Source of the DNA: CAVVFX01 sp963747535
GTDB lineage: Bacteria > Acidobacteriota > Terriglobia > Bryobacterales > Bryobacteraceae
Direction of reading: 5' to 3'
DNA length: 64,000 bases
NCBI GenBank assembly: GCA_963747535.1
Contig: CAVVFX010000006.1
Span: forward strand, 1,302,001-1,366,000
Shown: one piece after another, positions 28,882 to 37,478 of the stretch
Layout of the letters: each line of letters opens with the position of its first letter
How positions within the stretch are numbered: the first letter of the stretch is position 1
Notes under the pieces: model-generated
The model's database searches: none
What the model was told of the DNA's origin: nothing
Seen by the model: the letters and a program-made list of their open reading frames with translations, nothing else
Made by a program: the position numbers and the translations under genes

Positions 28882-30806
28882 CGGACCCTCTCTTCAGGGA
28901 TGCGGACCAGCCCGTTGTCCGTTCCGGCGTACAGATATCCACTCTTCACTACCATCGCCGTCACATTGAGCGACGGAAGCCCCACCACCGCACGCCACCA
29001 CCTTTTTTGCGCCCGCTCGTAAACGTAGAGTCCGTCACCCAGACTACCGGCATAGAGTCGGGTCGGGCTCAACGCCAGGGCATTTGGATTCACGATCAAA
29101 TCCTTTGGCAAGTCAGGGAAACTGTGCCAGTCAGACTGTGCATCGAGAGCCACCACGCCGGCTCCGTAGGTTCCCGCGAACCACTCGCCATCCACTTTCT
29201 CGAGCGCGGTAATCCAGTTGTGCCGCAGGTGCGAATTCGCCGTCGTGTAACTCGAGCGAACCATGCCGCTCTCGATCACCGACAGCCCTCCCAGCGTTCC
29301 CGCAAACAACCGGTCGCCATCCGCCGCGATTGTGTAAACGTGATTATTGACCAGGCCCTGGAACGCGAAGATGCTGCGAATGCCATCCCGCTCCACGAAC
29401 GAAATGCCCGCCGGTGTCGCGGCGATCATGGTGTTGCCGCTGAACGCGACGTCTGTCACGTGGTCGGCGATGAGCCCCGGAGTGAGGCCCTGCCCGCGTC
29501 CCAGCACCTGCCGCACCGTACCGCTCGCATCGAACATGACTAGCCCGTTAGCCGTCGCCACCGCGACGCGCTGTTCGTCCGGCGCGGGTACAATGCGGTT
29601 GACGCAGAAAACCTGCTCGTCCTCGCGATGTGTCACGCGATCGAGCGCACCGTCGACAATATCGAGGCCCCTGTCGAAGTATCCGACCCATAGACGTCCC
29701 GCCGCATCCGTTGCGAGAGCCGCGATGTTCCGGTCGGACAAGACCGCGCCGGGATTGGAAATCGCCCGGGTCCATCCCGTGCCGTGTTTCACAAACAATC
29801 CGCTAGTCGTTAAGGCAAACACGCCGCCTTCGAGTGACCGGACCCGCTCAACGGTCCCTGAGAGCGGTTCCGTTGAGCCCGCGTCCCGGTCCCTGCGATC
29901 GCCACTCAGCGGCAACTCGAAGACCCCCTCGTCCTCAGTTCCTACCCGCAAAATATCTCGGTCCGCCTCCATCGCACGGGCAAAGTACCCACCGGCCAGC
30001 ACTCGCGTCCTTTTACCGGACCGGTATTCAACCACGCCCAATGGCGTCCCGATCCACGCGTCATCACCCTGCGACGCGAGCGACAGAACTTGAGGGTCCG
30101 GCAGCGCGTCGGGTGCGTTGAAGTGATCGAGTTGTCCGGCGTACGAATGCCAGACGCCATGAGCTAATGTTCCGATCCAAAGATCGCCCTCCGTTCCGGC
30201 TAGAGCCGTCACGTGCTCGGTTGCCAGTGAGGCACTGAACGGTGTAAGAGTGTGACCGTCGAATACCAGCACGCCGCGTCTTTCTGTCCCGAATATCACG
30301 CGTCCAGTTTTCAGCGCGAGAACGCACGTCACTTTGCGCGCCGCCGCGTCCGCCGGACGGATATTTCGTATGACATGCCCGTCGAACTCCAGAAGCCCGT
30401 CGCCTTGGGTTGCGATGAATAACTTCGGCCCTCCGTCAAAACCCTGCGACATACCTGCCAGTTCGACGGCCGGCAATTCCAGGCCTGGCCGGTATTTCGC
30501 GGCGAGGGCGCCGTCCCGATCCCAGCCGTACAGACCCGCCGGTCCGCTCATCCACAAACGACCCTGGTAGTCCGCAAAATCGACGAAGGCGGCCGGCGAC
30601 CCTACGGGCTCGACACCGGAGGCGGGCGAAGAATCGAGTGCAACCGACACGAATCGAAAATTGGAGTCGGTCTGAACAACACCGTTTGCGAGTCGCCGCG
30701 CTTGCGACGCCTGCCAGAACGCCGAGGCGGCAAAGACCAGAGGAACGATCATGACGGATGCAGCTACCCACCTCCGCCAGTTACGCCATGATTGGACCCG
30801 AAGCAT
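28878..30806 (-). CDS. Membrane-anchored beta-propeller protein (two-component-regulator-propeller type)
   Basis: A 642-residue protein with a membrane segment at about 14-34 followed by roughly fourteen propeller blades of the ligand-binding sensor type (repeats such as LWVGYFDRGLDIV, RLFAGTLGGLSVIESG, EWFAGTYGAGVVAL, YLYAGTDNGLVRI). Such propellers usually form the sensing part of hybrid histidine kinases, but here no kinase or output domain follows; the protein stops after the last blade. It is the first gene of a four-gene operon. The likely role is ligand recognition at the outer face of the inner membrane. Confidence 0.82.
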   Translation of the reverse strand: MLRVQSWRNWRRWVAASVMIVPLVFAASAFWQASQARRLANGVVQTDSNFRFVSVALDSSPASGVEPVGSPAAFVDFADYQGRLWMSGPAGLYGWDRDGALAAKYRPGLELPAVELAGMSQGFDGGPKLFIATQGDGLLEFDGHVIRNIRPADAAARKVTCVLALKTGRVIFGTERRGVLVFDGHTLTPFSASLATEHVTALAGTEGDLWIGTLAHGVWHSYAGQLDHFNAPDALPDPQVLSLASQGDDAWIGTPLGVVEYRSGKRTRVLAGGYFARAMEADRDILRVGTEDEGVFELPLSGDRRDRDAGSTEPLSGTVERVRSLEGGVFALTTSGLFVKHGTGWTRAISNPGAVLSDRNIAALATDAAGRLWVGYFDRGLDIVDGALDRVTHREDEQVFCVNRIVPAPDEQRVAVATANGLVMFDASGTVRQVLGRGQGLTPGLIADHVTDVAFSGNTMIAATPAGISFVERDGIRSIFAFQGLVNNHVYTIAADGDRLFAGTLGGLSVIESGMVRSSYTTANSHLRHNWITALEKVDGEWFAGTYGAGVVALDAQSDWHSFPDLPKDLIVNPNALALSPTRLYAGSLGDGLYVYERAQKRWWRAVVGLPSLNVTAMVVKSGYLYAGTDNGLVRIPEERVR

Positions 30807-31226
30807 ATAAGTTGATCTCAGAATACGCCTTGCCCTTAGCGTGCCATAATTTTCTTATCGAAGTGCTTATAAGTGACACCGAAGTGCATGTAACATGGTT
30901 CGAACGGTTTTACTAACTTCAATAAGTTACTAATCTTTAATAGTTATTCCCCTTGTGTGACAGGCTCTAGCTACTTCTCGGCGCAAATATCGTCAGGAAG
31001 GCGCAAAAACCCCTTGCTAACGCGCGCGGCTCAGAAACGTGTCTACGTATATTCATGCACTTACCGGGCCGCGACTGTGAGGGAGCGGTGTTTTGCGCCG
31101 CCAAGTAGCTAGCCGATCAATCTTTCCGGTCGGTCCGCGCGGCCCGTAGTAGCGTCCGGACTTTGGACCTTTCCAGTTGCGCCGGCTGCGTAGCAGTCGT
31201 CCGCGTATGCGATACTGTGCGCAGTC
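30807..31226. promoter_or_regulatory. Divergent regulatory region between propeller operon and secA-like gene
   Basis: This 420-bp gap carries no gene. Its left part is distinctly AT-rich. Three AAGTG elements at 30861, 30871 and 30882 are spaced 10-11 bp apart, the outer two being the direct repeat CGAAGTGC at 30859-30866 and 30880-30887. This is the layout expected for a regulator binding one face of the helix. No promoter can be called with confidence. A pair of repeat halves in opposite orientation lies at 31017-31038 and 31066-31090 (listed separately). Confidence 0.4.
31017..31090. repeat. REP-like inverted pair
   Basis: Two copies of a short dispersed repeat face each other. The first (31017-31038) is the reverse complement of the core found in priA, containing CGCGGCTCAGAAAC; the second (31066-31090) is direct, GCCGCGACTGTGAGGGAGCG. 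Related copies are at 42672-42700 and 62718-62749. The paired inverted arrangement resembles REP doublets in other bacteria. It lies just upstream of the secA-like gene. Confidence 0.55.
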
Positions 31227-33335
31227 ATGACCGGGTTCCTGCATTCGTTATTCGAGAAGAGCCTCGGGCTGGCCAATCCGAGACCGCGCCAGATCGAATC
31301 GATCAACCGGAAGCGCGCTGAATTCGATCGTCTGCCCGGCCCGGCCCTCACGCAAGCCTTCGAAAGCGCCGTCGAGCTCACAGATGCAATCGCCGCGGCC
31401 GCAGTCGCAGCGCGCAGGGCCGCCGGGCTCGATATGTTCGACGTTCAGTTACAGGGATCCCTGGCGATGGCGGAAGGCCGTATCGCCGAGATGCAGACCG
31501 GAGAGGGGAAGACCCTTGCTGCCGTTCCCGCGGTAGCCTGGCTGGCACGCACCCGGCGCGGTGTTCATGTAATGACGGTAAACGACTACCTCGCCCGTCG
31601 CGACGCTGCCTGGATGGGCGGGATTTACCGGATGTTAGGGCTCTCCGTCGGCTGCATCCAGCAGGAAATGCCGAATCGCGAGCGCAAACTCGCCTACGCC
31701 TGCGATGTAACTTACTCGACCGCCAATGAAGCCGGCTTCGACTATCTCCGCGACCAGGTGGCGCTCTCTCTCGAAGAGCAGGTTCACCGTCGTTTCCACG
31801 CCGCCCTGATCGACGAAGTGGACTCCATCCTGATCGACGAAGCGCGCATCCCGCTGGTGCTGGCGGGTGGCGCGGGAAACGAGGAGAATCTCGCACAGCG
31901 CGCCGACCGCGTGGCGCGCCGACTCACCCGGCACGTCCACTTCGGCCTGGACGAATATGGGCGCAACATCTCTCTCACGGACGAAGGCGCGCGCGTGATC
32001 GAATCGGCGCTCGGGTGCGGTAATCTTTACGCGGAAGAGAACTTCGAACTCTATACTGCGATCATCGACGCCATCCACGCCCACAACCTGCTGCATCGCG
32101 ATGTCGACTACGTGGTCACCGCCAAGGGCATCGAATCCGTCGACTCGTTTAAAGGACGCATCGCTCCCGACCGCCGCTGGCCTGCAGGCCTGCAAACCGC
32201 CATCGAGGCCAAGGAGCGGCTCACGCTCAAGCAGCAGGGACGAGTCCTCGGCAGCATCACGCTGCAGAATTTCGTGGCCCACTACGAGCACCTCTGTGGC
32301 ATGACTGGCACGGCTGCAACCCAGGCCGGCGAGTTCCAGACGATTTACGGTCTCGCCGTCGAAGTCATCCCTACCAACCGGCCAATCATCCGGCAGGACC
32401 GGCCCGATGTCATGTTCGGCACCCGCGAAGAGAAGGAGCGGGCAGTTCTTGAAGCCATTCGAGCACTACATGCGGATGCGCAACCGGTCCTGGTGGGTAC
32501 GGCCAGCGTAGAAGAATCGGAGCGCATGTCGGCGCGTCTGGCCGATGTTCCGCATGCGGTCCTGAACGCCCGGAACGAAGAGCAGGAAGCCGCCATCATT
32601 GCCCGTGCCGGCGAACGCGGTGCCGTTACCATTTCGACCAACATGGCAGGTCGCGGCGTCGACATCAAGCTCGGCGAGGGCGTCGCGGCACTCGGCGGTC
32701 TGCACGTGATCGGCACGAATCGTCACGAGAGCCGCCGCATCGATCACCAGTTGCGCGGCCGCGCCGGCCGTCAGGGAGATCCGGGCTCGTCGCAATTCTT
32801 CGTTTCCGCGCAGGATGACCTCATGGTGCGCTACGGCTGCACCGGCGTGCGGGATATCGAAGGCACGCAACGCCGCGTAGAAGGCCAGAACCTCGACATT
32901 CGCCGTCTGCTCAACCGCTACGAGGCGGTGATTGAGGGCCAGCGCCGGAAACTGCAGGACCGCAGGCAGAAAATCCTCACCGGTGAAGAGCCCACGGCAT
33001 CCGAACAGGAGAGACTGGTGGCGCTGACCACTATTGATGACCTCTGGAGCGAGTACCTGGCGTCTGTAGCTGATTTGAAATCGGACATCGTGTGGACTTC
33101 GCTGAGCTTCCGCGAGCCTCTATATGAATACATGAAAGGCGTCGATACCCTCTACCGGGAATTGGAGGATCGATTGGATCCGGAGATCGCCGACCGGCTG
33201 GAGCGTGCCCGATCGACCGGCCTGGACCCCTCACAACGCGGCGCAACCTGGACCTATCTGACTACCGACCAACCCTTCGGCACGGCGACCGAACGGGTCA
33301 TGCGAGGTCTGATAAGGAAATTTACGTCCAAATGA
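31227..33335 (+). CDS. Short SecA-family ATPase (accessory SecA-like)
   Basis: A 702-residue SecA motor. Walker A is MQTGEGKT (89-96) and Walker B DEVDSILIDEAR starts at 196; the preprotein-crosslinking and helicase-2 regions are present (TNMAGRGVDI, GLHVIGTNRHESRRIDHQLR). Housekeeping SecA is about 850-1000 residues and ends in a zinc-binding tail; this one ends after a shortened helical scaffold and lacks that tail. It may be a second, specialised SecA (SecA2-like), although a genome with only this copy cannot be excluded. It overlaps the YdcF-like gene by 4 bp. Confidence 0.85.
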   Translation: MTGFLHSLFEKSLGLANPRPRQIESINRKRAEFDRLPGPALTQAFESAVELTDAIAAAAVAARRAAGLDMFDVQLQGSLAMAEGRIAEMQTGEGKTLAAVPAVAWLARTRRGVHVMTVNDYLARRDAAWMGGIYRMLGLSVGCIQQEMPNRERKLAYACDVTYSTANEAGFDYLRDQVALSLEEQVHRRFHAALIDEVDSILIDEARIPLVLAGGAGNEENLAQRADRVARRLTRHVHFGLDEYGRNISLTDEGARVIESALGCGNLYAEENFELYTAIIDAIHAHNLLHRDVDYVVTAKGIESVDSFKGRIAPDRRWPAGLQTAIEAKERLTLKQQGRVLGSITLQNFVAHYEHLCGMTGTAATQAGEFQTIYGLAVEVIPTNRPIIRQDRPDVMFGTREEKERAVLEAIRALHADAQPVLVGTASVEESERMSARLADVPHAVLNARNEEQEAAIIARAGERGAVTISTNMAGRGVDIKLGEGVAALGGLHVIGTNRHESRRIDHQLRGRAGRQGDPGSSQFFVSAQDDLMVRYGCTGVRDIEGTQRRVEGQNLDIRRLLNRYEAVIEGQRRKLQDRRQKILTGEEPTASEQERLVALTTIDDLWSEYLASVADLKSDIVWTSLSFREPLYEYMKGVDTLYRELEDRLDPEIADRLERARSTGLDPSQRGATWTYLTTDQPFGTATERVMRGLIRKFTSK

Positions 33336-33961
33336 AATACGATGCCATCCTGATCCTCGGCGGCGGTGTGCGCGCCTGCGGGGAACTGCCGGAATACGCG
33401 AAGCGGCGTTTCGATTTAGCGCTCGCCAAACAGTCCGGTGAGCCGATGGTTCCGCTGAGCGCCTGGACCACCCACCGTCCCGCGATCTTCGATGCCGGGC
33501 GCATGTTGACCGAATCGCACGCGGGCGCGGGCTATCTCCTCGCTCATGGAATCAGCGCCGGCCGCATCTTCTGCGAAACCACCTCCTATGACACCATCGG
33601 AAACGCGTATTTCTCTCGCGTTCAGCTTACGGATCCGCTCGGCTGGAGGCGGCTGCTCATTATTACGTCCAAATTTCACATGCCGCGCACTGAAGCCATC
33701 TTCGAGTGGATCTATGGGCTTGATTCGACTGCCCCCTACCGTCTCGAATTCGCCGCGGCTCCAGACGATGGTTTGAGCGAAACTGCATTGCAGGTTCGTA
33801 GCGAACGGGAACGGGAAAGTCTGCGCTCAGTGCAGCAGCTTCGCGAGAGGCTTACTTCGATGCGGGAGACCGCGCAGTGGCTGTTCACCGAGCACAACGC
33901 GTACCGTTCGGTCCGCCAGCCGGTCGGGCATCAAAGCAGCGCTTTGCTCGACAGCTATTGA
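33332..33961 (+). CDS. YdcF/ElyC family protein (DUF218)
   Basis: A 209-residue protein of the DUF218 fold: the N-terminal DAILILGGGVRACGELPEY strand-loop, then FCETTSYDTIGNA and LIITSKFHMPRTEAIF. Family members bind nucleotides or act in envelope polysaccharide metabolism (ElyC, SanA); the exact reaction is unknown. It has no signal peptide or membrane segment. Its ATG lies inside the end of the short secA gene (ATGA), so the two are translationally coupled, an uncommon pairing. It converges with the RNB gene, 18 bp apart. Confidence 0.8.
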   Translation: MKYDAILILGGGVRACGELPEYAKRRFDLALAKQSGEPMVPLSAWTTHRPAIFDAGRMLTESHAGAGYLLAHGISAGRIFCETTSYDTIGNAYFSRVQLTDPLGWRRLLIITSKFHMPRTEAIFEWIYGLDSTAPYRLEFAAAPDDGLSETALQVRSERERESLRSVQQLRERLTSMRETAQWLFTEHNAYRSVRQPVGHQSSALLDSY

Positions 33962-33979
33962 AAAGCCCGCTATCGACGC

Positions 33980-35437
33980 TCAGGCTCTCCCGAAGTCAAT
34001 GAACCCTTGCCGCGGATCCGTGTGCAGCAGTTTGACGCGGACCTGGTCGCCCACATCCATGTCCTGCTCTCCGCGCATCACCCGTCCCTCCACCGGCGGA
34101 TGCTGGATGCGCACAAAGACTCCCTTGGGCGTCACACCCGTGACCACGGCCTGGAAGGTTTGGCCGATGCGGTCCCGCAACGCCACCGCCGCTACGCGCT
34201 TGAGCATCGTCCGCTCGACCTTACGCGCGCCATCCTCCCTCAGGGTGCAGTTTCTGGCAATGGCATCCAGTTGAGTGTCGGTGTAGGGCGCCGGATGCCC
34301 AACCCACGCGGCTTTGATCAGCCGTTGGGTGACCAGGTCGGCAAAGCGGCGATTCGGCGCAGTCGAGTGAGTGTAGTCGTGTGCGGCCAGGCCAAAGTGG
34401 CCCTGGCCCTCATCATTCACCCGCGAGAGCACGTATTCACCGGGCCCCATCAACTTCACTACGGCTAGCGACAGGTCCGGATAATGCACCGGATCGGCCG
34501 TGCGCTGGTGTTGCAGGAACATGTTCAGCGCCCCGGAATCCGGTTCGGACGGAAGTCTCTGGCCATGTTGCGCGGCTAACTCCACGATTCGGGGCCAGCG
34601 CTCCGGAGTCTTGACCACGCGTCGGATCGCCGAACGGCCCTTATCCCGCAGGGCGCATGCCATCACCTCATTGGCCGCGACCATAAAATCTTCGATCAGA
34701 TCATTGGCGCGGTTCCGGTGCGTGGCAGTGATATCGCGAACGTTTCCGTTCTGTATGACGGCCTGCGGTTCGGGACGATCGAATTCGAGCGCGCCCAGCC
34801 GGTGCCGCTGGTCGCGTAGCGCCATCGCAGCCTCGTCCTGCAGTTTCAACTGCGCGGCGAGGTCAGCTGATGCCGCGACTTTCGGCGGAGCAGGCGCCGT
34901 CCCCTCGAGCCACGCCCCTACACCGCTATAAGTCAGCTGAGCCTTGTTGCGGACGATAGCGCGATAGATCTTCGGTTGCGTGAAGGTTCCGTCCGGCGCA
35001 ACCACGAACTCGATCACGATCGCAGCCCGGTCGCTATCTTCGTTGAGCGAAGTCAGGTCCGTCGAAAGCTCCTCCGGCAGCATCGGGAAAGTCTGGACCG
35101 CGGTGTAGACGCTGGTAGTTTGCGAGGCAGCGTGCTGATCGATGGGAGTGTTCATCGCCACGCGGAAGTCGACGTCGGAAATTCCCACCCGTACGCGAAT
35201 CCCGCCGTCGACGCGCTCGGCGACTTCGATCTGGTCGAGATCGCGCGAACTGTTGTTGTCGATGGACGACCAGAGCAAGTCGCGCAAGTCGATTACCCCG
35301 TCTGACGGAGCAGCTGCTGGCAACCGGCGGAGTCCGGCGATTTGCTCAGCCGTTCCAGGCAGAAAGTCGGGAGCAAATCCCTCGTGAACCATTTCGTCGT
35401 GGGCGGCTGCGGTGAGGTCGAAAGCGGCGTGAGTCAT
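33980..35437 (-). CDS. RNB domain exoribonuclease (RNase II/R family)
   Basis: A 485-residue protein containing the RNB catalytic domain and a C-terminal S1-like domain. The acidic metal site appears in SSRDLDQIEVAE (near residue 57), and the conserved DYTHSTAPNRRFADLVTQ motif follows at about 365. Full-length RNase II or R (640-800 residues) carries cold-shock RNA-binding domains at the N-terminus; these are absent here. It should degrade RNA 3' to 5' in the cytoplasm, but may be restricted in substrate. It lies 15 bp after the glgC gene on the same strand, so the two are probably co-transcribed. Confidence 0.85.
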   Translation of the reverse strand: MTHAAFDLTAAAHDEMVHEGFAPDFLPGTAEQIAGLRRLPAAAPSDGVIDLRDLLWSSIDNNSSRDLDQIEVAERVDGGIRVRVGISDVDFRVAMNTPIDQHAASQTTSVYTAVQTFPMLPEELSTDLTSLNEDSDRAAIVIEFVVAPDGTFTQPKIYRAIVRNKAQLTYSGVGAWLEGTAPAPPKVAASADLAAQLKLQDEAAMALRDQRHRLGALEFDRPEPQAVIQNGNVRDITATHRNRANDLIEDFMVAANEVMACALRDKGRSAIRRVVKTPERWPRIVELAAQHGQRLPSEPDSGALNMFLQHQRTADPVHYPDLSLAVVKLMGPGEYVLSRVNDEGQGHFGLAAHDYTHSTAPNRRFADLVTQRLIKAAWVGHPAPYTDTQLDAIARNCTLREDGARKVERTMLKRVAAVALRDRIGQTFQAVVTGVTPKGVFVRIQHPPVEGRVMRGEQDMDVGDQVRVKLLHTDPRQGFIDFGRA

Positions 35438-35452
35438 GAATTCGCCAGCCTA

Positions 35453-36673
35453 TCACGGCTGTGCGGGCACCACTGTCACGCCTCCTTCGCTGATCAGATA
35501 GCCTTTTGCCCGATCGGCTTCCGGGTCGAAGCCCACGACGCTGTTGCGCGGCAGGTTCACTCCGGTATCGAGAATTGCCCGGCGCACGCGGCTGTAGCGC
35601 CCAACCTGCACATTAGGCATCAGAATGGAGTGCTCCACTTCGCTGTAGCTGTGCACCCGCGCGCCCGGCGACAGGACGCTGTGCAACACCCGTCCTCCGG
35701 AAACGATGCATCCGGCCGAGACGATGGAGTCGATCGCGATTCCCATTCTCACGTCCCGATCGGCAAATACGAATTTCGCCGGCGGTTGCTGCATGCTCCG
35801 CACGTGGACCGGCCAGTTCTCGTCGTAGAGATTGAACTCGGGCGTAACGGCGCACAGATCCATATTGGCCTCGTAAAAAGCGTCTATAGTGCCGACGTCG
35901 CGCCAGTAGGTGGCCTTCTTTGCGTTCATGTCGACAAAATCGTAGGCGGCGACGTTCCGGCCCCGCGCCAGGCAGGCAGGAATGACGTCTTTCCCGAAAT
36001 CATGCGAGGAATCCGGGTTTTCGGCGTCCCGTCTCAATTCTTCGAGCAGAACCTTGGCATCGAAAGCGTAGATTCCCATGGACGCGCTCACCTTCTCCGG
36101 ATTGAATGCCGATCGGATCGGATTGCCGTGCTTGGGCTTTTCCTCAAAGCCGGCGATGCGGCCGTTCGGACCCATCTGTACGACGCCAAACCGCGAGGCT
36201 TCCTCTGGCGACACCTGGGTAGTGGCGACGGTGACGCACGCCTTGCTGGAACGGTGCACGCCGATCATGTGGCTGTAATTCATCTTATAAATGTGGTCGG
36301 CACCCAGGATCAGGATCTGATCGGGCCGCTCGCTCTCGATGCTGGCGATGTTCTGGAATACCGCGTCGGCCGTCCCGAGATACCAGTCGGCTTCGCCCGC
36401 CCGCTTCATGGGAGGAATGATCTCGATGTACTCGCCCAGTTCAGGCGACAGGATGTTCCAGCCGTGGCGAATATGCCGGTTCAGTTCGAGAGACTTAAAC
36501 TGTGTTAGAATCAATATTTTGCGGACGTGTGAATTGATGCAGTTCGAGAGGGTGAAGTCGATGATGCGGTATACGCCGCCGAACGGCACGCCCGGTTTCG
36601 CGGTTTCCCGGGTGAGCGGATAGAGTCTCTCGCCCAAGCCTCCTGCCAGCAGGATTGCCAATACATTCTCCAT
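35453..36673 (-). CDS. glgC: Glucose-1-phosphate adenylyltransferase
   Basis: A 406-residue enzyme that makes ADP-glucose from glucose-1-phosphate and ATP for glycogen synthesis. The N-terminal LAILLAGGLGERLYPLT and the following KPGVPFGGVYRIIDF are the GlgC signature; a left-handed beta-helix follows in the C-terminal third (SVLSPGARVHSYSEVEHSIL). Length is typical. The ribosome binding site GGAGCAACG sits immediately upstream of the ATG at 36673. It is divergent from the rpsU gene. Confidence 0.93.
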   Translation of the reverse strand: MENVLAILLAGGLGERLYPLTRETAKPGVPFGGVYRIIDFTLSNCINSHVRKILILTQFKSLELNRHIRHGWNILSPELGEYIEIIPPMKRAGEADWYLGTADAVFQNIASIESERPDQILILGADHIYKMNYSHMIGVHRSSKACVTVATTQVSPEEASRFGVVQMGPNGRIAGFEEKPKHGNPIRSAFNPEKVSASMGIYAFDAKVLLEELRRDAENPDSSHDFGKDVIPACLARGRNVAAYDFVDMNAKKATYWRDVGTIDAFYEANMDLCAVTPEFNLYDENWPVHVRSMQQPPAKFVFADRDVRMGIAIDSIVSAGCIVSGGRVLHSVLSPGARVHSYSEVEHSILMPNVQVGRYSRVRRAILDTGVNLPRNSVVGFDPEADRAKGYLISEGGVTVVPAQP

Positions 36674-36746
36674 AACGTTGCTCCTTATTGGGCGTGTTTT
36701 CGGCTTGCTGAACCTGGATGGTAAACGGTTATTAAGAAATTAGGGC

Positions 36747-36774
36747 TTGACTTTGTTGGTCAACCCCATATGAT
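36747..36774 (+). promoter_or_regulatory. Sigma-70-type promoter for rpsU
   Basis: A -35 box TTGACT (36747-36752) and a -10 box TATGAT (36769-36774) are separated by 16 bp. This is the best promoter match noticed in the window and it points to the S21 gene about 86 bp downstream. Downstream, TTCCC (36798-36802) and GGGAA (36811-36815) can pair as a small leader hairpin. Confidence 0.6.
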
Positions 36775-36859
36775 ATCAGTACCTTGTTTATTGAACCTTC
36801 CCGGAGTGTAGGGAATGGTCCAGGGGTAAATTTGCTGAGGGTTGGGAGGTGTATACAGT

Positions 36860-37057
36860 TTGGCAGAAGTAAAACTGCAGGAGGGCGAAACATTAGAAAA
36901 CGCACTCCGCCGGTTCAAGAGAAAAGTGCAGCAGGAAGACATCATCAAAGAGGTCAAACGGCACTCTTTCTACCTGAAGCCGGGTGAAAAGAAGCGGGTC
37001 AAGCAAGCCTTGGCTCGAAAACGAAACCGTAAAAAGACTCGACGCGAAGTCGAGTAA
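36860..37057 (+). CDS. rpsU: Small ribosomal subunit protein bS21
   Basis: A 65-residue, highly basic protein of the 30S subunit (EVKLQEGETLENALRRF, then FKRKVQQEDIIKEVKR, and a Lys/Arg-rich tail). It interacts with the mRNA-rRNA pairing region during initiation. The start is a TTG at 36860, 9 nt after GGAGGT; an upstream in-frame TTG at 36842 would add six residues before the conserved N-terminus. It is followed within 45 bp by the zinc-ribbon gene, probably on the same transcript. Confidence 0.93.
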   Translation: MAEVKLQEGETLENALRRFKRKVQQEDIIKEVKRHSFYLKPGEKKRVKQALARKRNRKKTRREVE

Positions 37058-37099
37058 GCAAGAGACCCAGGCGTCCCCAGGGTTCGGCAGGAGCAGCCG

Positions 37100-37399
37100 A
37101 TGGAACAGTTTCAGGACCGTGCACTAAAGTGTATTGATTGTGGTGGGGAGTTCGTTTTTTCGGCGGGAGAGCAGCAATTTTTCCACGATAAGAACTTCAA
37201 GAACGAGCCAAAGCGTTGCAAGGCTTGTAAAACCAAAAAGCAGGGCTCAAACGGCTCTGCTCATGCGCGAACGGAGACCCATACGGCATGTTCGCAATGT
37301 GGGCGTGAGACCACGGTGCCATTTCGGCCAACCCAGGGACGTCCGGTTTTCTGCAGGGAATGTTTCCAGTCCAGGCGGACATCCGCTGCTGGTGCATAA
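37100..37399 (+). CDS. Zinc-ribbon protein (zinc-trcl type)
   Basis: A 99-residue protein with two zinc-binding parts: LKCIDCGGEFVFSAGEQQFF with a following KRCKAC pair, and a C-terminal CSQCG with FCRECF. The first half matches the small zf-trcl domain (CxDCG with GEQ and FF), found alone or in multidomain proteins; its function is unknown, probably nucleic-acid or protein binding. It sits between rpsU and a strong terminator. Confidence 0.8.
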   Translation: MEQFQDRALKCIDCGGEFVFSAGEQQFFHDKNFKNEPKRCKACKTKKQGSNGSAHARTETHTACSQCGRETTVPFRPTQGRPVFCRECFQSRRTSAAGA

Positions 37400-37424
37400 C
37401 GTACAACAGACTTTAGTCTATTTT

Positions 37425-37459
37425 GCAGGGTGGGAGTTAGCTCACCCTGCTTCTTCTTT
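37425..37459 (+). terminator. Rho-independent terminator after the zinc-ribbon gene
   Basis: A near-perfect hairpin with arms GCAGGGTG (37425-37432) and CACCCTGC (37443-37450), a short GAG/CTC extension around a TTAG loop, followed by a T-rich tract (TTCTTCTTT). It ends the rpsU/zinc-ribbon transcript. Confidence 0.8.
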
Positions 37460-37478
37460 GTAGCTACCCCGAATATAG

